Shown here: piece by piece, positions 1 to 11,430 of the stretch | Numbering within the stretch: the first letter of the stretch is position 1 | Layout: every line of letters starts with the position of its first letter | Assembly (NCBI RefSeq): GCF_029227915.1 | Contig: NC_079879.1 | Span: 28,836,501 to 28,900,500 of the forward strand | Length of the DNA: 64,000 bases | Source of the DNA: Hydractinia symbiolongicarpus | Taxonomy: Eukaryota > Cnidaria > Hydrozoa > Anthoathecata > Hydractiniidae | Reading direction: 5' to 3' | Made by a program: the position numbers and the translations under genes | The notes under the pieces: model-generated | Told to the model about the DNA's origin: nothing | Seen by the model: the letters and a program-made list of their open reading frames with translations, nothing else | Databases searched by the model: none

Positions 1-15
1 ATTCAGCGTCTCATC

Positions 16-38
16 AAAAATGAAAACATTTTTTAAAA
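16..38. other. Phased A/T tracts, example copy
   Basis: Runs of four to six A or T follow each other within about 23 bp (AAAAA, AAAA, TTTTTT, AAAA), with a second A/T-rich stretch about 45 bp downstream (GAAAAAATAATTTAAAA). This arrangement can give intrinsic DNA curvature and is common in satellites. All monomers keep the segment. The most frequent change is TTTTT to TTTCT, which shortens one run. Confidence 0.5.
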
Positions 39-148
39 CTACAAGTCTCATGCGTTTTAGTGGTGAAAAAATAATTTAAAAAAATCGTTCGGAAAATGCG
101 TTTACAGCCTGGGTACTTTCTTTGTATACTTTTGACTATACGAGCCGA

Positions 149-165
149 GTCCGGGATTTACGGGA
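149..165 (+). promoter_or_regulatory. CENP-B-box-like 17-bp element, example copy (7 of 9 core bases)
   Basis: The 17-mer GTCCGGGATTTACGGGA aligned to the mammalian CENP-B core NTTCGNNNNANNCGGGN matches T2, C4, G5 and C13-G16. It misses T3 (C here) and A10 (T here). It is present in all monomers of the GAGTCCGGGATTTACGGGA form. The GCCAAGCC and TTGCGGGG forms match less well. Two core mismatches usually abolish CENP-B binding, and a chance match of this quality in 203 bp on two strands is plausible. It is listed as a candidate only. Confidence 0.25.
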
Positions 166-326
166 AATCGCAGGTTTTCGTTTGCCGGCGATTAAACTTC
201 TTTTATTCAGCGTCTCATTAAAAATGAAAACATTTTTGAAAACTACAAGTCTCATGCGTTTTAGTGGTGAAAAAATAATTTAAAAAATCGTTCGGGAAAT
301 GAGTTTACTCCCTGGGTACTTTCTTT

Positions 327-344
327 GTATACTTTTGACTATAC
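327..344. other. GTATA/TATAC dyad, example copy
   Basis: GTATA (327-331) and TATAC (340-344) form an inverted repeat with an 8-bp spacer. Nearly every monomer keeps it even where the spacer changes (TTTTGA, ATTCGA). A subset has the stronger form GTATAC-TTTTGA-GTATAC, for example at 529-546, near 10,670 and near 30,580. A class with GTACATATTTGAC (for example about 5,800 and 12,080) breaks the left arm. Short dyads are a reported feature of centromeric satellites lacking CENP-B boxes; a role here is not shown. Confidence 0.6.
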
Positions 345-376
345 GGGCCAAGCCGGGATTTACGGGAAATGGCGGG
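345..376 (+). other. Four-GGG-tract segment (quadruplex pattern), example copy
   Basis: GGG tracts at 345-347, 355-357, 364-366 and 374-376 are separated by 7, 6 and 7 bases, which satisfies the usual G3-N1-7 pattern. It is found in the 202-bp class with GGGCCAAGCC and GGCGGG. The common class with GGGCCGAGTCC and CGCGGG has loops of 8, 6 and 7. Copies with CGCAGG lose the fourth tract. Matching copies occur near 1.77, 4.4, 4.6, 12.7, 20.2, 38.3, 45.6, 54.1 and 61.2 kb among others; I saw none between about 20.3 and 33.2 kb. Formation in the cell is inference. Confidence 0.6.
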
Positions 377-3300
377 TTTTTGTTTGCCGGCGATTAAACT
401 TCTTATATTCAGCGTCTCATCAAAAATGAAAACATTTTTAAAACCTACAAGTCTCATGCGTTTTAGTGGTGAAATAACAATTTAAAAAATCGTTTGGGAA
501 ATGAGTTTAATACCTGGGTACTTTCTTAGTATACTTTTGAGTATACGGGCCGAGTCCGCGATTTACGGGAAATCGCAGGTTTTCGTTTGCCGGCGATTAA
601 ACTTCTTTTATTCAGCGTCTCATCAAAAATGAAAACATTTTTGAAAACTACAAGTCTCATGCGTTTTAGTGGTGAAAAAATAATTTAAAAAATCGTTCGG
701 GAAATGCGTTTACACCCTGGGTACTTTCTTTGTATACTTTTGACTATACCGGCCGAGTCCGGGAATTACGGGAAATCCCAGGTTTTCGTTTGCCGGCGAT
801 TAAACTTCTTTTATTCAGCGTCTCATCAAAAATGAAAACATTTTTAAAAACTACAAGTCTCATGCGTTTTAGTGGTGAAAAAATAATTTAAAAATTCGTT
901 CGGGAAATACGTTTACTCACTGGGTACTTTCCTTGTATACTTTTGACTATACGGGCCGAGTCCGGGATTTACGGGAAATCGCAGGTTTTCGTTTACCGGC
1001 GATTAAACTTCTTATATTCAGCGTCTCATCAAAAATCAAAACATTTCTGAAAACTACAAGTCTCATGCGTCTTAGTGGTGAAAAAATAATTTAAAAATTC
1101 GTTCGGGAAATGAGTTTACTCACTAGGTACTTTCCTTGTATACTTTTAACTATACGGGCCGAGTCCGGGATATACGGGAAATCGCGGGTTTTCGTTTGCC
1201 GGTGATTAAACTTCTTATATTCAGCGTCTCATCAAAAATGAAAACATTTTTTAAAACTACAAGTCTCATGCGTTTTAGTGGTAAAAAAATTATTTAAAAA
1301 ATCGTTCGGAAAATGCGTTTACAGCCTGGGTACTTTCTTTGTATACTTTTGACTATACGAGCCGAGTCCGGGATTTACGGGAAATCGCAGGTTTTCGTTT
1401 GCCGGCGATTAAACTTCTTTTATTCAGCGTCTCATTAAAAATGAAAACATTTTTGAAAACTACAAGTCTCATGCGTTTTAGTGGTGAAAAAGTAATATAA
1501 AAAATCGTTCGGGAAATGAGTTTACTCCCTGGGTACTTTCTTTGTATACCTTTGACTATACGGGCCGAGTCCGGGATTTACGGGGAGTCGCGGGTTTTCG
1601 TTTGCCGGCGATTAAACCAATTTCATTAAGCGTTTCATCAAAAATGAAAACATTTCTGAAAACTACAAGTCTCATGCGTTTTAGTGGTGAAAAAATAATT
1701 TAAAAAATCGTTCGGGAAATGAGTTTACTCCCTGGGTACTTTCTTTGTATACTTTTGACTATACGGGCCAAGCCGGGATTTAAGGGAAATGGCGGGTTTT
1801 TGTTTGCCGGCGATTAAACTTCTTTTATTCAGCGTCTCATCAAAAATGAAAACATTTTTAAAAACTACAAGTCTCATGGGCTTTAGTGGTGAAATAATAA
1901 TTTAAAAAATCGTTTAGGAAATTAGTTTACTCCCTGGGTACTTTCTTTGTACACTTTTGACTATACGGGCCGAGTCCGGGATTTACGGGAAATCGCGGGT
2001 TTTCGTTTGCCGGCGATTAAACCACTTTCATTCAGCGTCTCATCAAAAATGAAAACCTTTTTGAAAACTACAATTCTCATGCGTTTTAGTGGTGAAAAAA
2101 TAAATTAAAAAATCGTTCAAGAAAGGAGTATACTCCCTGGGTACTACCTTTGTATACTTTTGACTATACGGGCCAAGCCCGGGATTTACGGGAAATCGCG
2201 GGTTTTCGTTTGCCCACGATTAAACTTCTTTTGTTCAGCGTCTCATCAGAAATGAAAACATTTTTGAAAACTACAATTTTCAAGCGTTTTAGTGGTGAAA
2301 ACAAAATTTAAAAAATCGTTTTGGAAATGAGTTTACTCACAGGGTACTTTCTTTGTATACATTCGACTATACGGACCAAGCCCGGGATTTACGGGAATTC
2401 GCGGGTTTTCGTTTGCCGGCGATTAAACCACTTTCATTAAGCGTCTCATCAAAAATGAAAACATTTCTGAAAACTACAAGTCTCATGCGTTTTAGTGGTG
2501 AAAAAATACTTTAAAAATTCGTTCGGGAAATGAGTTTACTCACTGGGTACTTTCCTTGTATACTTTTAACTATACGGGCCGAGTTCGGTATTTACGGGAA
2601 ATCGCGGGTTTTCGTTTGCCGGCGATTAAACATCTTTTATTCAGCGTCTCATCAAAAATGAAAACATTTTTAAAAACTACAAGTCTCATGGGCTTTAGTG
2701 GTGAAATAATAATTTAAAAAATCGTTTGGGAAATGAGTTTACTCCCTGGGTACTTTCTTTGTATACTTTTGACTATACGGGCCAAGCCGGGATTTACGGG
2801 AAATGGCGGGTTTTTGTTTGCCGGCGATTAAACTTCTTTTATTCAGCGTCTCATCAAAAATGAAAACATTTTTGAAAATTACAAGTCTCATGCGTTCTAG
2901 TGGTGAAAAAGTAATATAAAAAATCGTTCGGGAAATGAGTTTACTCCCTGGGTACTTCCTTTGTATACTTTTGACTATACGGGCCGAGTCCGGGATTTAC
3001 GCGAAATCGCGTGTTTTCGTTTGCCGGCGATTAAACTTCTTTTATTCAGCGTCTCATCAAAAATGAAAACATTTTTAAAAACTACAAGTCTCATGGGCTT
3101 TAGTGGTGAAATAATAATTTAAAAAATCGTTTAGGAAATTAGTTTACTCCCTGGGTACTTTCTTTTTACACTTTTGACTATACGGGCCGAGTCCGGAATT
3201 TACGGGAAATCGCAGGTTTTCGTTTGCCGGTGATTAAACTTCTTTTATTCAGCGTCTCATCAAAAATGAAAACATTTTTGAAAACTACAATTCTCATGCG

Positions 3301-3696
3301 TTTTAGTGGTGAAAAAATAAATTAAAAAATTGTTCGGGAAATGAGTTTACTCCCTGGGTACTACCTTTGTATACCTTTGACTATACGGGCCAAGCCGGGA
3401 TTTTCGGGAAATCGCGGGTTTTCGTTTGCCGGCGATTAAACATCTTTTATTCAGCGTCTCATCAAAAATGAAAACATTTTTGAAAACTACAAGTCTCATG
3501 CGTTTTAGTGGTGAAAAAATAATTTCAAAAATCGTTCGGGAAATGAGTTTATTCCCTGGGTACTTTCTTGTACATATTTGACTATACGGGCCGAGTCCGG
3601 GATTTACGGGAAATCGCAGGTTTTCGTTTGCCGGCGATTAAACTTCTTTTATTCAGCGTCTCATCAAAAATGAAAACATTTTTGAAAACTACAAGA

Positions 3697-5371
3697 CTCA
3701 TGCGTTTTAGTGGTGAAAAAATAATTTCAAAAATCGTTCGGGAAATGAGTTTACTCCCTGGGTACTTTCTTTGTATACTTTTGACTATACGGGCCAAGCC
3801 GGGATTTACGGGAAATGGCGGGTTTTTGTTTGCCGGCGATTAAACTTCTTTTATTCAGCGTCTCATCAAAAATGAAAACATTTTTGAAAACTACAAGTCT
3901 CATGCGTTTTAGTGGTGAAAAGATAATTTAAAAAATCGTTTTGGAAATGAGTTTACTCACAGGGTACTTTCTTTGTATACATTCGACTATACGGGCCAAG
4001 CCCGGGATTTACGGGAAATCGCGGGTTTTCGTTTGCCGGCGATTAAACCACTTTCATTAAGCGTCTCATCAAAAATGAAAACATTTCTAAAAACTACAAG
4101 TCTCATGCGTTTTAGTGGTGAAAAAATAATTTAAAAAATCAATCGGGAAATGAGTTTACTCCCTGGGTACTTTCTTTGTATACTTTTGACTATACGGGCC
4201 GAGTCCGGGATTTACGGGAAATCGCGGGTTTTCGTTTGCCGGCGATTAAACTTCTTTTATTCAGCGTCTCATCAAAAATGAAAACATTTTTGAAAACTAC
4301 AAGTCTCATGCGTTTTAGTGGTGAAAAAATAATTTCAAAAATCGTTCGGGAAATGAGTTTATTCCCTGGGTACTTTCTTGTATACTTTTGACTATACGGG
4401 CCAAGCCGGGATTTACGGGAAATGGCGGGTTTTTGTTTGTCGGCGATTAAACTTCTTTTATTCAGCGTCTCATCAAAAATGAAAACATTTCTGAAAAGTA
4501 CAAGTCTCATGCGTTTTAGTGGTGAAAAAATAATTTCAAAAATCGTTCGGGAAATGAGTTTACTCCCTGGGTACTTTCTTTGTATACTTTTGACTATACG
4601 GGCCAAGCCGGGATTTACGGGAAATGGCGGGTTTTTGTTTGTCGGCGATTAAACTTCTTTCATTAAGCGTCTCATCAAAAATGAAAACATTTCTGAAAAG
4701 TACAAGTCTCATGCGTTTTAGTGGTGAAAAAATAATTTCAAAAATCGTTCGGGAAATGAGTTTACTCCCTGGGTACTTTCTTTGTATACTTTTGACTATA
4801 CGGGCCAAGCCGGGATTTACGGGAAATGGCGGGTTTTTGTTTGCCGGCGATTAAACTTCTTTTATTCAGCGTCTCATCAAAAATGAAAACATTTTTGAAA
4901 ACTACAAGTCTCATGCGTTTTAGTGGTGAAAAGATAATTTAAAAAATCGTTTTGGAAATGAGTTTACTCACAGGGTACTTTCTTTGTATACATTCGACTA
5001 TACGGGCCAAGCCCGGGATTTACGGGAAATCGCGGGTTTTCGTTTGCCGGCGATTAAACCACTTTCATTAAGCGTCTCATCAAAAATGAAAACATTTCTA
5101 AAAACTACAAGTCTCATGCGTTTTAGTGGTGAAAAAATAATTTAAAAAATCAATCGGGAAATGAGTTTACTCCCTGGGTACTTTCTTTGTATACTTTTGA
5201 CTATACGGGCCGAGTCCGGGATTTACGGGAAATCGCGGGTTTTCGTTTGCCGGCGATTAAACTTCTTTTATTCAGCGTCTCATCAAAAATGAAAACATTT
5301 TTGAAAACTACAAGTCTCATGCGTTTTAGTGGTGAAAAAATAATTTCAAAAATCGTTCGGGAAATGAGTTT
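3697..5371 (+). repeat. 664-bp satellite block duplicated at 1,011-bp spacing
   Basis: Bases 3,697-4,360 recur at 4,708-5,371. Both copies run through the same series: the AAGCCGGG/GGCGGG monomer, the AAAGATAATTT-CGTTTTGG-CACAGGG-TACATTCG monomer, the CCACTTTCATTAAGCG linker, TTTCTAAAAACTAC, then AAAAATCAATCGGG. The spacing is five monomers less 4 bp, as expected from inclusion of 201-202 bp copies. The 347 bp following each copy differ, so this is either the remnant of a five-monomer HOR partly overwritten by conversion or a duplication with later replacement. The single-monomer doublet near 4.4-4.8 kb lies in the gap. Confidence 0.8.
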
Positions 5372-6149
5372 ACTCCCTGGGTACTTTCTTTGTATACTTT
5401 TGACTATACGGGCCAAGCCGGGATTAACGGGAAATGGCGGGTTTTTGTTTGCCGTCGATTAAACTTCTTTTATTCAGCGTCTCATCAAAAATGAAAACAT
5501 TTTTGAAAATTACAAGTCTCATGCGTTTTAGTGGTGAAAAAGTAATATAAAAAATCGTTCGGGAAATGAGTTTACTCCCTGGGTAATTTCTTTGTATACT
5601 TTTGACTATACGGGCCGAGTCCGGTATTGACGGGGAGTCGCGGGTCTTCGTTTGCCGGCAATTAAACTTCTTTTATTCAGCGTCTCATCAAAAATGAAAA
5701 CATTTTTCAAAACTACAAGTCTCATGGGCTTTAGTGATGAAATAATAATTTAAAAAATCGTTTAGGAAATTAGTTTACTCCCTGGGTACTTTCTTTGTAC
5801 ATATTTGACTATACGGGCCGAGTCCGGGATTTACGGGAAATCGCAGGTTTTCGTTTGCCGGCGATTAAACTTCTTTTATTCAGCGTCTCATCAAAAATGA
5901 AAACATTTTTGAAAACTACAATTCTCATGCGTTTTAGTGGTGAAAAAATAAATTAAAAAATTGTTCGGGAAATGAGTTTACTCCCTGGCTACTACCTTTG
6001 TGTACTTTTGACTATACGGGCCAAGCCCGGGATTTACGGGAAATCGCGGGTTTTCGTTTGCCCGCGATTAAACTTCTTTTATTCAGCGTCTCATCAGAAG
6101 TGAAAATTTTTTTGAAAACTACAATTCTCAAGCCTTTTAGTGGTGAAAA

Positions 6150-7530
6150 GATCATTTAAAAAATCGTTTTGGAAATGAGTTTACTCACAGGGTACTTTCT
6201 TTGTATACATTCGACTATACGGGCAAAGCCCGGGATTTACGGGAAATCGCGGGTTTTCGTTTGCCGGCGATTAAACCACTTTCATTAAGCGTCTCATCAA
6301 AAATGAAAACATTTCTGAAAAGTACAAGTCTCATGCGTTTTAGTGGTGAAAAAATAATTTCAAAAATCGTTCGGGAAATGAGTTTACTCCCTGGGTACTT
6401 TCTTTGTATACTTTTGACTATACGGGCCAAGCCGGGATTTACGGGAAATGGCGGGTTTTTGTTTGCCGGCGATTAAACTTCTTTTATTCAGCGTCTCATC
6501 AAAAATGAAAACATTTTTGAAAATTACAAGTCTCATGCGTTTTAGTGGTGAAAAAGTAATATAAAAAATCGTTCGGGAAATGAGTTTACTCCCTGGGTCC
6601 TTTCTTTGTATACTTTTGACTATACGGGCCGAGTCCGGTATTTACGGGGAGTTGCGGGTTTTCGTTTGCCGGCGATTAAACTTCTTTTATTCAGCGTCTC
6701 ATCAAAAATGAAAACATTTTTGAAAACTACAAGTCTCATGCGTTTTAGTGGTGAAAAGATAATTTAAAAAATCGTTTTGGAAATGAGTTTACTCACAGGG
6801 TACTTTCTTTGTATACATTCGACTATACGGGCCAAGCCCGGGATTTACGGGAAATCGCGGGTTTTCGTTTGCCGGCGATTAAACCACTTTCATTAAGCGT
6901 CTCATCAAAAATGAAAACATTTCTGAAAAGTACAAGTCTCATGCGTTTTAGTGGTGAAAAAATAATTTCAAAAATCGTTCGGGAAATGAGTTTACTCCCT
7001 GGGTACTTTCTTTGTATACTTTTGACTATACGGGCCAAGCCGGGATTTACGGGAAATGGCGGGTTTTTGTTTGCCGGCGATTAAACTTCTTTTATTCAGC
7101 GTCTCATCAAAAATGAAAACATTTTTGAAAATTACAAGTCTCATGCGTTTTAGTGGTGAAAAAGTAATATAAAAAATCGTTCGGGAAATGAGTTTACTCC
7201 CTGGGTACTTTCTTTGTATACTTTTGACTATACGGGCCGAGTCCGGTATTTACGGGGAGTTGCGGGTTTTCGTTTGCCGGCGATTAAACTTCTTTTATTC
7301 AGCGTCTCATCAAAAATGAAAACATTTTTGAAAACTACAAGTCTCATGCGTTTTAGTGGTGAAAAGATAATTTAAAAAATCGTTTTGGAAATGAGTTTAC
7401 TCACAGGGTACTTTCTTTGTATACATTCGACTATACGGGCCAAGCCCGGGATTTACGGGAAATCGCGGGTTTTCGTTTGCCGGCGATTAAACCACTTTCA
7501 TTAAGCGTCTCATCAAAAATGAAAACATTT
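6150..7530 (+). repeat. 3-monomer (608-bp) sub-repeat, about 2.3 copies
   Basis: Within HOR copy A a three-monomer unit is repeated: 6,150-6,757, 6,758-7,365 and a partial 7,366-7,530. Each unit runs CACAGGG/TACATTCG monomer, then TTTCTGAAAAGTAC with AAGCCGGG monomer, then GAAAATTAC with GTAATATAAAA and GGGGAGTTGCGGG monomer. Unit 1 has GGGCAAAGCC and GGGTCCTTTC where unit 2 has GGGCCAAGCC and GGGTACTTTC. HOR copy B keeps only a recombined version of this sub-repeat, so its copy number changed after or during the 31-monomer duplication. Confidence 0.85.
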
Positions 7531-8389
7531 CTGAAAACTACAAGTCTCATGCGTTTTAGTGGTGAAAAAATAATTTAAAAAATCAATCGGGAAATGAGTT
7601 TACTCCCCGGGTACTTTCTTTGTATACTTTTGACTATACGGGCCGAGTCCGGGATTTACGGGAAATCGCGGGTTTTCGTTTGCCGGCGATTAAACTTCTT
7701 TTATTCAGCGTCTCATCAAAAATGAAAACATTTTTAAAAACTACAAGTCTCATGGGTTTTACTGGTGAAATAATAATTTAAAAAATCGTTTAGGAAATTA
7801 GTTTACTCCCTGGGTACTTTCTTTGTACATATTTGACTATACGGGCCGAGTCCGGGATTTACGGGAAATCGCAGGTTTCCGTTTGCCGGCGATTAAACTT
7901 CTTTTATTCAGCGTCTCATCAAAAATGAAAACATTTTTGAAAACTACAATTCTCATGCGTTTTAGTGGTGAAAAAATAAATTAAAAAATTGTTCGGGAAA
8001 TGAGTTTACTCACTGGCTACTACCTTTGTAAACTTTTGACTATACGGGCCAAGCCCGGGATTTACGGGAAATCGCGGGTTTTCGTTTGCCCGCGATTAAA
8101 CTTCTTTTATTCAGCGTCTCATCAGAAGTGAAAAATTTTTTGAAAACTACAATTCTCAAGCGTTTTAGTGGTGAAAACATAATTTAAAAAATCGTTTTGG
8201 AAATGAGTTTACTCACAAGGTACTTTCTTTGTATACATTCGACTATACGGGCCAAGCCCGGGATTTACGGGAAATCGCGGGTTTTCGTTTGCCGGCGATT
8301 AAAATCACTTTCATTAAGCGTCTCATCAAAAATGAAAACATTTCTGAAAACTATAAGTCTCATGCGTTTTAGTGGTGAAAAAATAATTT

Positions 8390-9604
8390 AAAAATTCGTT
8401 CGGGAAATGAGTTTACTCACTGGGTACTTTCTTTGTATACATTCGACTATACGGGCCGAGTCCGGGATTTACGCGAAATCGCGGGTTTTCGTTTGCCGGC
8501 GATTAAACATCTTTTATTCAGCGTCTCATCAAAAATGGAAACATTTTTAAAAACTAGAAGTCTCATGGGCTTTAGTGGTGAAATAATAATTTAAAAAATC
8601 GTTTGGGAAATGAGTTTACTCCCTGGGTACTTTCTTTGTATACTTTTGAGTGTACGGGCCGAGTCCGGGATTTACGGGAAATCGCAGGTTTTCGTTCGCC
8701 GGCGATTAACCTTCTTTTATTCAGCGTCTCATCAAAAATGAAAACATTTTTGGAAACTACAAGTCTCATGCGTTTTGGGGGTGGGAAAGTAATATAAAAA
8801 ATCGTTCGGGAAATGAGTTTTCTCCCTGGGTACTTTCTTTGTATACTTTTGACAATACGGGCCAAGCCGGGATTTACGGGAAATAGCGGGTTTTTGTTTG
8901 CCGGCGATTAAACTTCTTTTATTCAGCGTCTCATCAAAAATGAAAACATTTTTGAAAACTACAAGTCTCATGCGTTTTAGTGGTGAAAAATTAATATAAA
9001 AAATCGTTCGGGAAATGAGTTTACTCCCTGGGTACTTTCTTTGTATACTTTTGACTATACGGGCTAAGCCGGGATGACGGGAAATGGCGGGTTTTTGTTT
9101 GCCGGCGATTAAACTTCTTTTATTCAGCGTCTCATCAAAAATGAAAACATTTTTGAAAATTACAAGTCTCATGCGTTTTAGTGGTGAAAAAGTAATATAA
9201 AAGATCGTTCGAGAAATGAGTTTACTCCCTGGGTACTTTCTTTGTATACTTTTGACTATACGGGCCGAGTCCGGTATTTACGGGGAGTCGCGGGTTTTCG
9301 TTTGCCGGCGATTAAACTTCTTTTATTCAGCATCTCATCAAAAATGAAAACATTTTTGAAAACTACAAGTCTCATGCGTTTTAGTGGTGAAAAGATAATT
9401 TAAAAAATCGTTTTGGAAATGAGTTTACTTACAGGGTACTTTCTTTGTATACATTCGACTATACGGGCCAAGCCCGGGATTTACGGGAAATCGCGGGTTT
9501 TCGTTTGCCGGCGATTAAACCACTTTCATTAAGCGTCTCATCAAAAATGAAAACATTTCTGAAAACTACAAGTCTCATGCGTTTTAGTGGTGAAAAAATA
9601 ATTT
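8390..9604 (+). repeat. Six-monomer block (1,215 bp), copy 1 of 3
   Basis: This block is present once in HOR copy A and twice in tandem in copy B (14,265-15,479 and 15,480-16,694). Private markers are ATGGAAACATTT, ACTAGAAGTC, TTGAGTGTACGGG, GTTCGCCGGCGATTAACC, CGTTTTGGGGGTGGG, GAGTTTTCTCCC, GACAATACGGG and GGGATGACGGG. The length is three bases short of six 203-bp units because some member monomers belong to the shorter classes. Confidence 0.88.
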
Positions 9605-11430
9605 AAAAAATTGTTCGGGAAATGAGTTTACTCCCTGGGTACTTTCTTTGTATACTTTTGACTATACGGGCCGAGTCCGGGATTTACGGGAAATCGCGGG
9701 TTTTTGTTTGCCGGCGATTAAACTTCTTTTATTCAGCGTCTCATCAAAAATGAAAACATTTTTAAAAACTACAAGTCTCATGGGCCTTAGTGGTGAAATA
9801 ATAATTTAAAAAATCGTTTAGGAAATTAGTTTACTCCCTGGTACTTTCTTTGTACATATTTGACTATACGGGCCGAGTCCGGGATTTACGGGAAATCGCA
9901 GGTTTTCGTTTGCCGGCGATTAAATTTTTTTATTCAGCGTCTCATCAAAAATGAAAACATTTTTGAAAACTACAATTCTCATGCGTTTTAGTGGTGAAAA
10001 AATAAATTAAAAAATTGTTTGGGAAATGAGTTTACTCCCTGGCTACTACCTTTGTATACTTTTGACTATACGGGCCAAGCCCGGGATTTACGGGAAATCG
10101 CGGGTTTTCGTTTGCCCGCGATTAAACTTCTTTTATTCAGCGTCTCATCAGAAGTGAAAATTTTTTTGAAAATTACAATTCTCAAGCGTTTTAGTGGTGA
10201 AAACATAATTTAAAAAATCGTTTTGGAAATGAGTTTACTCACAGGGTACTTTCTTTGTATACATTCGACTATACGGGCCAAGCCCGGGATTTACGGGAAA
10301 TCGCGGGTTTTCGTTTGCCGGCGATTAAACCACTTTCATTAGGCGTCTCATCAAAAATGAAAACATTTCTGAAAACTACAAGTCTCATGCGTTTTAGTGG
10401 TGAAAAAATAATTTAAAAGTTCGTTCGGGAAATGAGTTTACTCACTGGGTACTTTCCTTGTATACTTTAAACTATACGGGCCGAGTCCGGGATTTACGCG
10501 AAATCGCGGGTTTTCGTTTGCCGGCGATTAAAAATCTTTTATTCAGCGTCTCATCAAAAATGAAAACATTTTTAAAAACTAGAAGTCTCATGGGCTTTAG
10601 TGGTGAAATAATAATTTAAAAAATCGTTTGGGAAATGAGTTTACTCCCTGGGTACTTTCTTTGTATACTTTTGAGTATACGGGCCAAGCCGGGATTTACG
10701 GGAAATGGCGGGTTTTTGTTTGCCGGCGATTAAACTTCTTTTATTCAGCGTCTCATCAAAAATGAAAACATTTTTGAAAACTACAAGTCTCATGCGTTTT
10801 AGTGGTGAAAAATTAATATAAAAAATCGTTCGGGAAATAAGTTTACTCCCTGGGTACTTTCTTTGTATACTTTTGACTATACGGGTCAAGCCGGGATTTA
10901 CGGGAAATTGCGGGTTTTTGTTTGCCGGCGATTAAACTTCTTTTATTCAGCGTCTCATCAAAAATGAAAACATTTTTGAAAATTACAAGTCTCATGCGTT
11001 TTAGTGGTGAAAAAGTAATATAAAAGATCGTTTGAGAAATGAGTTTACTCCCTGGGTACTTTCTTTGTATACTTTTGACTATACGGGCCGAGTCCGGTAT
11101 TTACGGGGAGTCGCGGGTTTTCGTTTGCCGGCGATTAAACTTCTTTTATTCAGCATCTCATCAAAAATGAAAACATTTTTGAAAACTGCAAGTCTCATGC
11201 GTTTTAGTGGTGAAAAGATAATTTAAAAAATCGTTTTGGAAATGAGTTTACTTACAGGGTACTTTCTTTGTATACATTCGACTATACGGGCCAAGCCCGG
11301 GATTTACGGGAAATCGCGGGTTTTCGTTTGCCGGCGATTAAAATTCTTTTATTCAGCGTCTCAACAAAAATGAAAACATTTTTGACACCTACAAGTCTCA
11401 TGCGTTTTAGTGGTGAAAAGATAATTTAAA

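Larger units (their letters stand above)
1..204 (+). repeat. First complete satellite monomer of the window (phase reference)
   Basis: The window happens to open at ATTCAGCGTC, which serves as monomer position 1. In the consensus, positions 16-38 hold A/T tracts, 39-60 the ACTACAAGTCTCATGCG block, 61-84 a very A/T-rich stretch (the GAAAAAATAATTTAAAA region), 85-118 the TCGTTCGGGAAATGAG and CTGGGTACTTTC blocks, 123-140 the GTATA/TATAC dyad, 141-173 the GGG-tract region, 174-190 TTTTCGTTTGCCGGCGA, and 191-203 a variable linker. This copy is 204 bp because of one extra A near position 80. It also carries the private forms GAAAATGCG and ACAGCCTGGG, which recur 1,218 bp downstream. Confidence 0.95.
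1..5825 (+). repeat. Irregular satellite zone at the left edge (about 28.5 monomers)
   Basis: This stretch is all satellite without one dominant HOR. Bases 1-272 recur at 1,219-1,490 (offset 1,218, six monomers), sharing ATTTTTTAAAAC, GGAAAATGCG, ACAGCCTGGG and ACGAGCCGAG. A single-monomer doublet at about 4,390-4,793 (spacing 202 bp) shares the rare TTTGTCGGCG. Monomer types are mixed: the ACCACTTTCATTAAGCG class, the ATGGGCTTTAG/GAAATAATAAT class, the AAGCCGGG class and the GGGGAGTCG class alternate without clear order. The zone may be the end of a longer HOR that begins outside the window. No gene is seen. Confidence 0.85.

Noticed and set aside
64-84. A/T-rich GAAAAAATAATTTAAAA stretch as a replication origin core, or AATAAA in some copies as a polyadenylation signal
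   Set aside because: Both are expected by chance in so A/T-rich a segment, are repeated hundreds of times, and have no associated transcript or flanking elements.
149-165. A true CENP-B box
   Set aside because: Two of the nine core bases are wrong (T3 and A10). It is kept only as a weak candidate.
174-190. TTTTCGTTTGCCGGCGA as a CENP-B box from its TTCG start
   Set aside because: The required A10 and the CGGG at positions 13-16 are absent; only the TTCG half matches.
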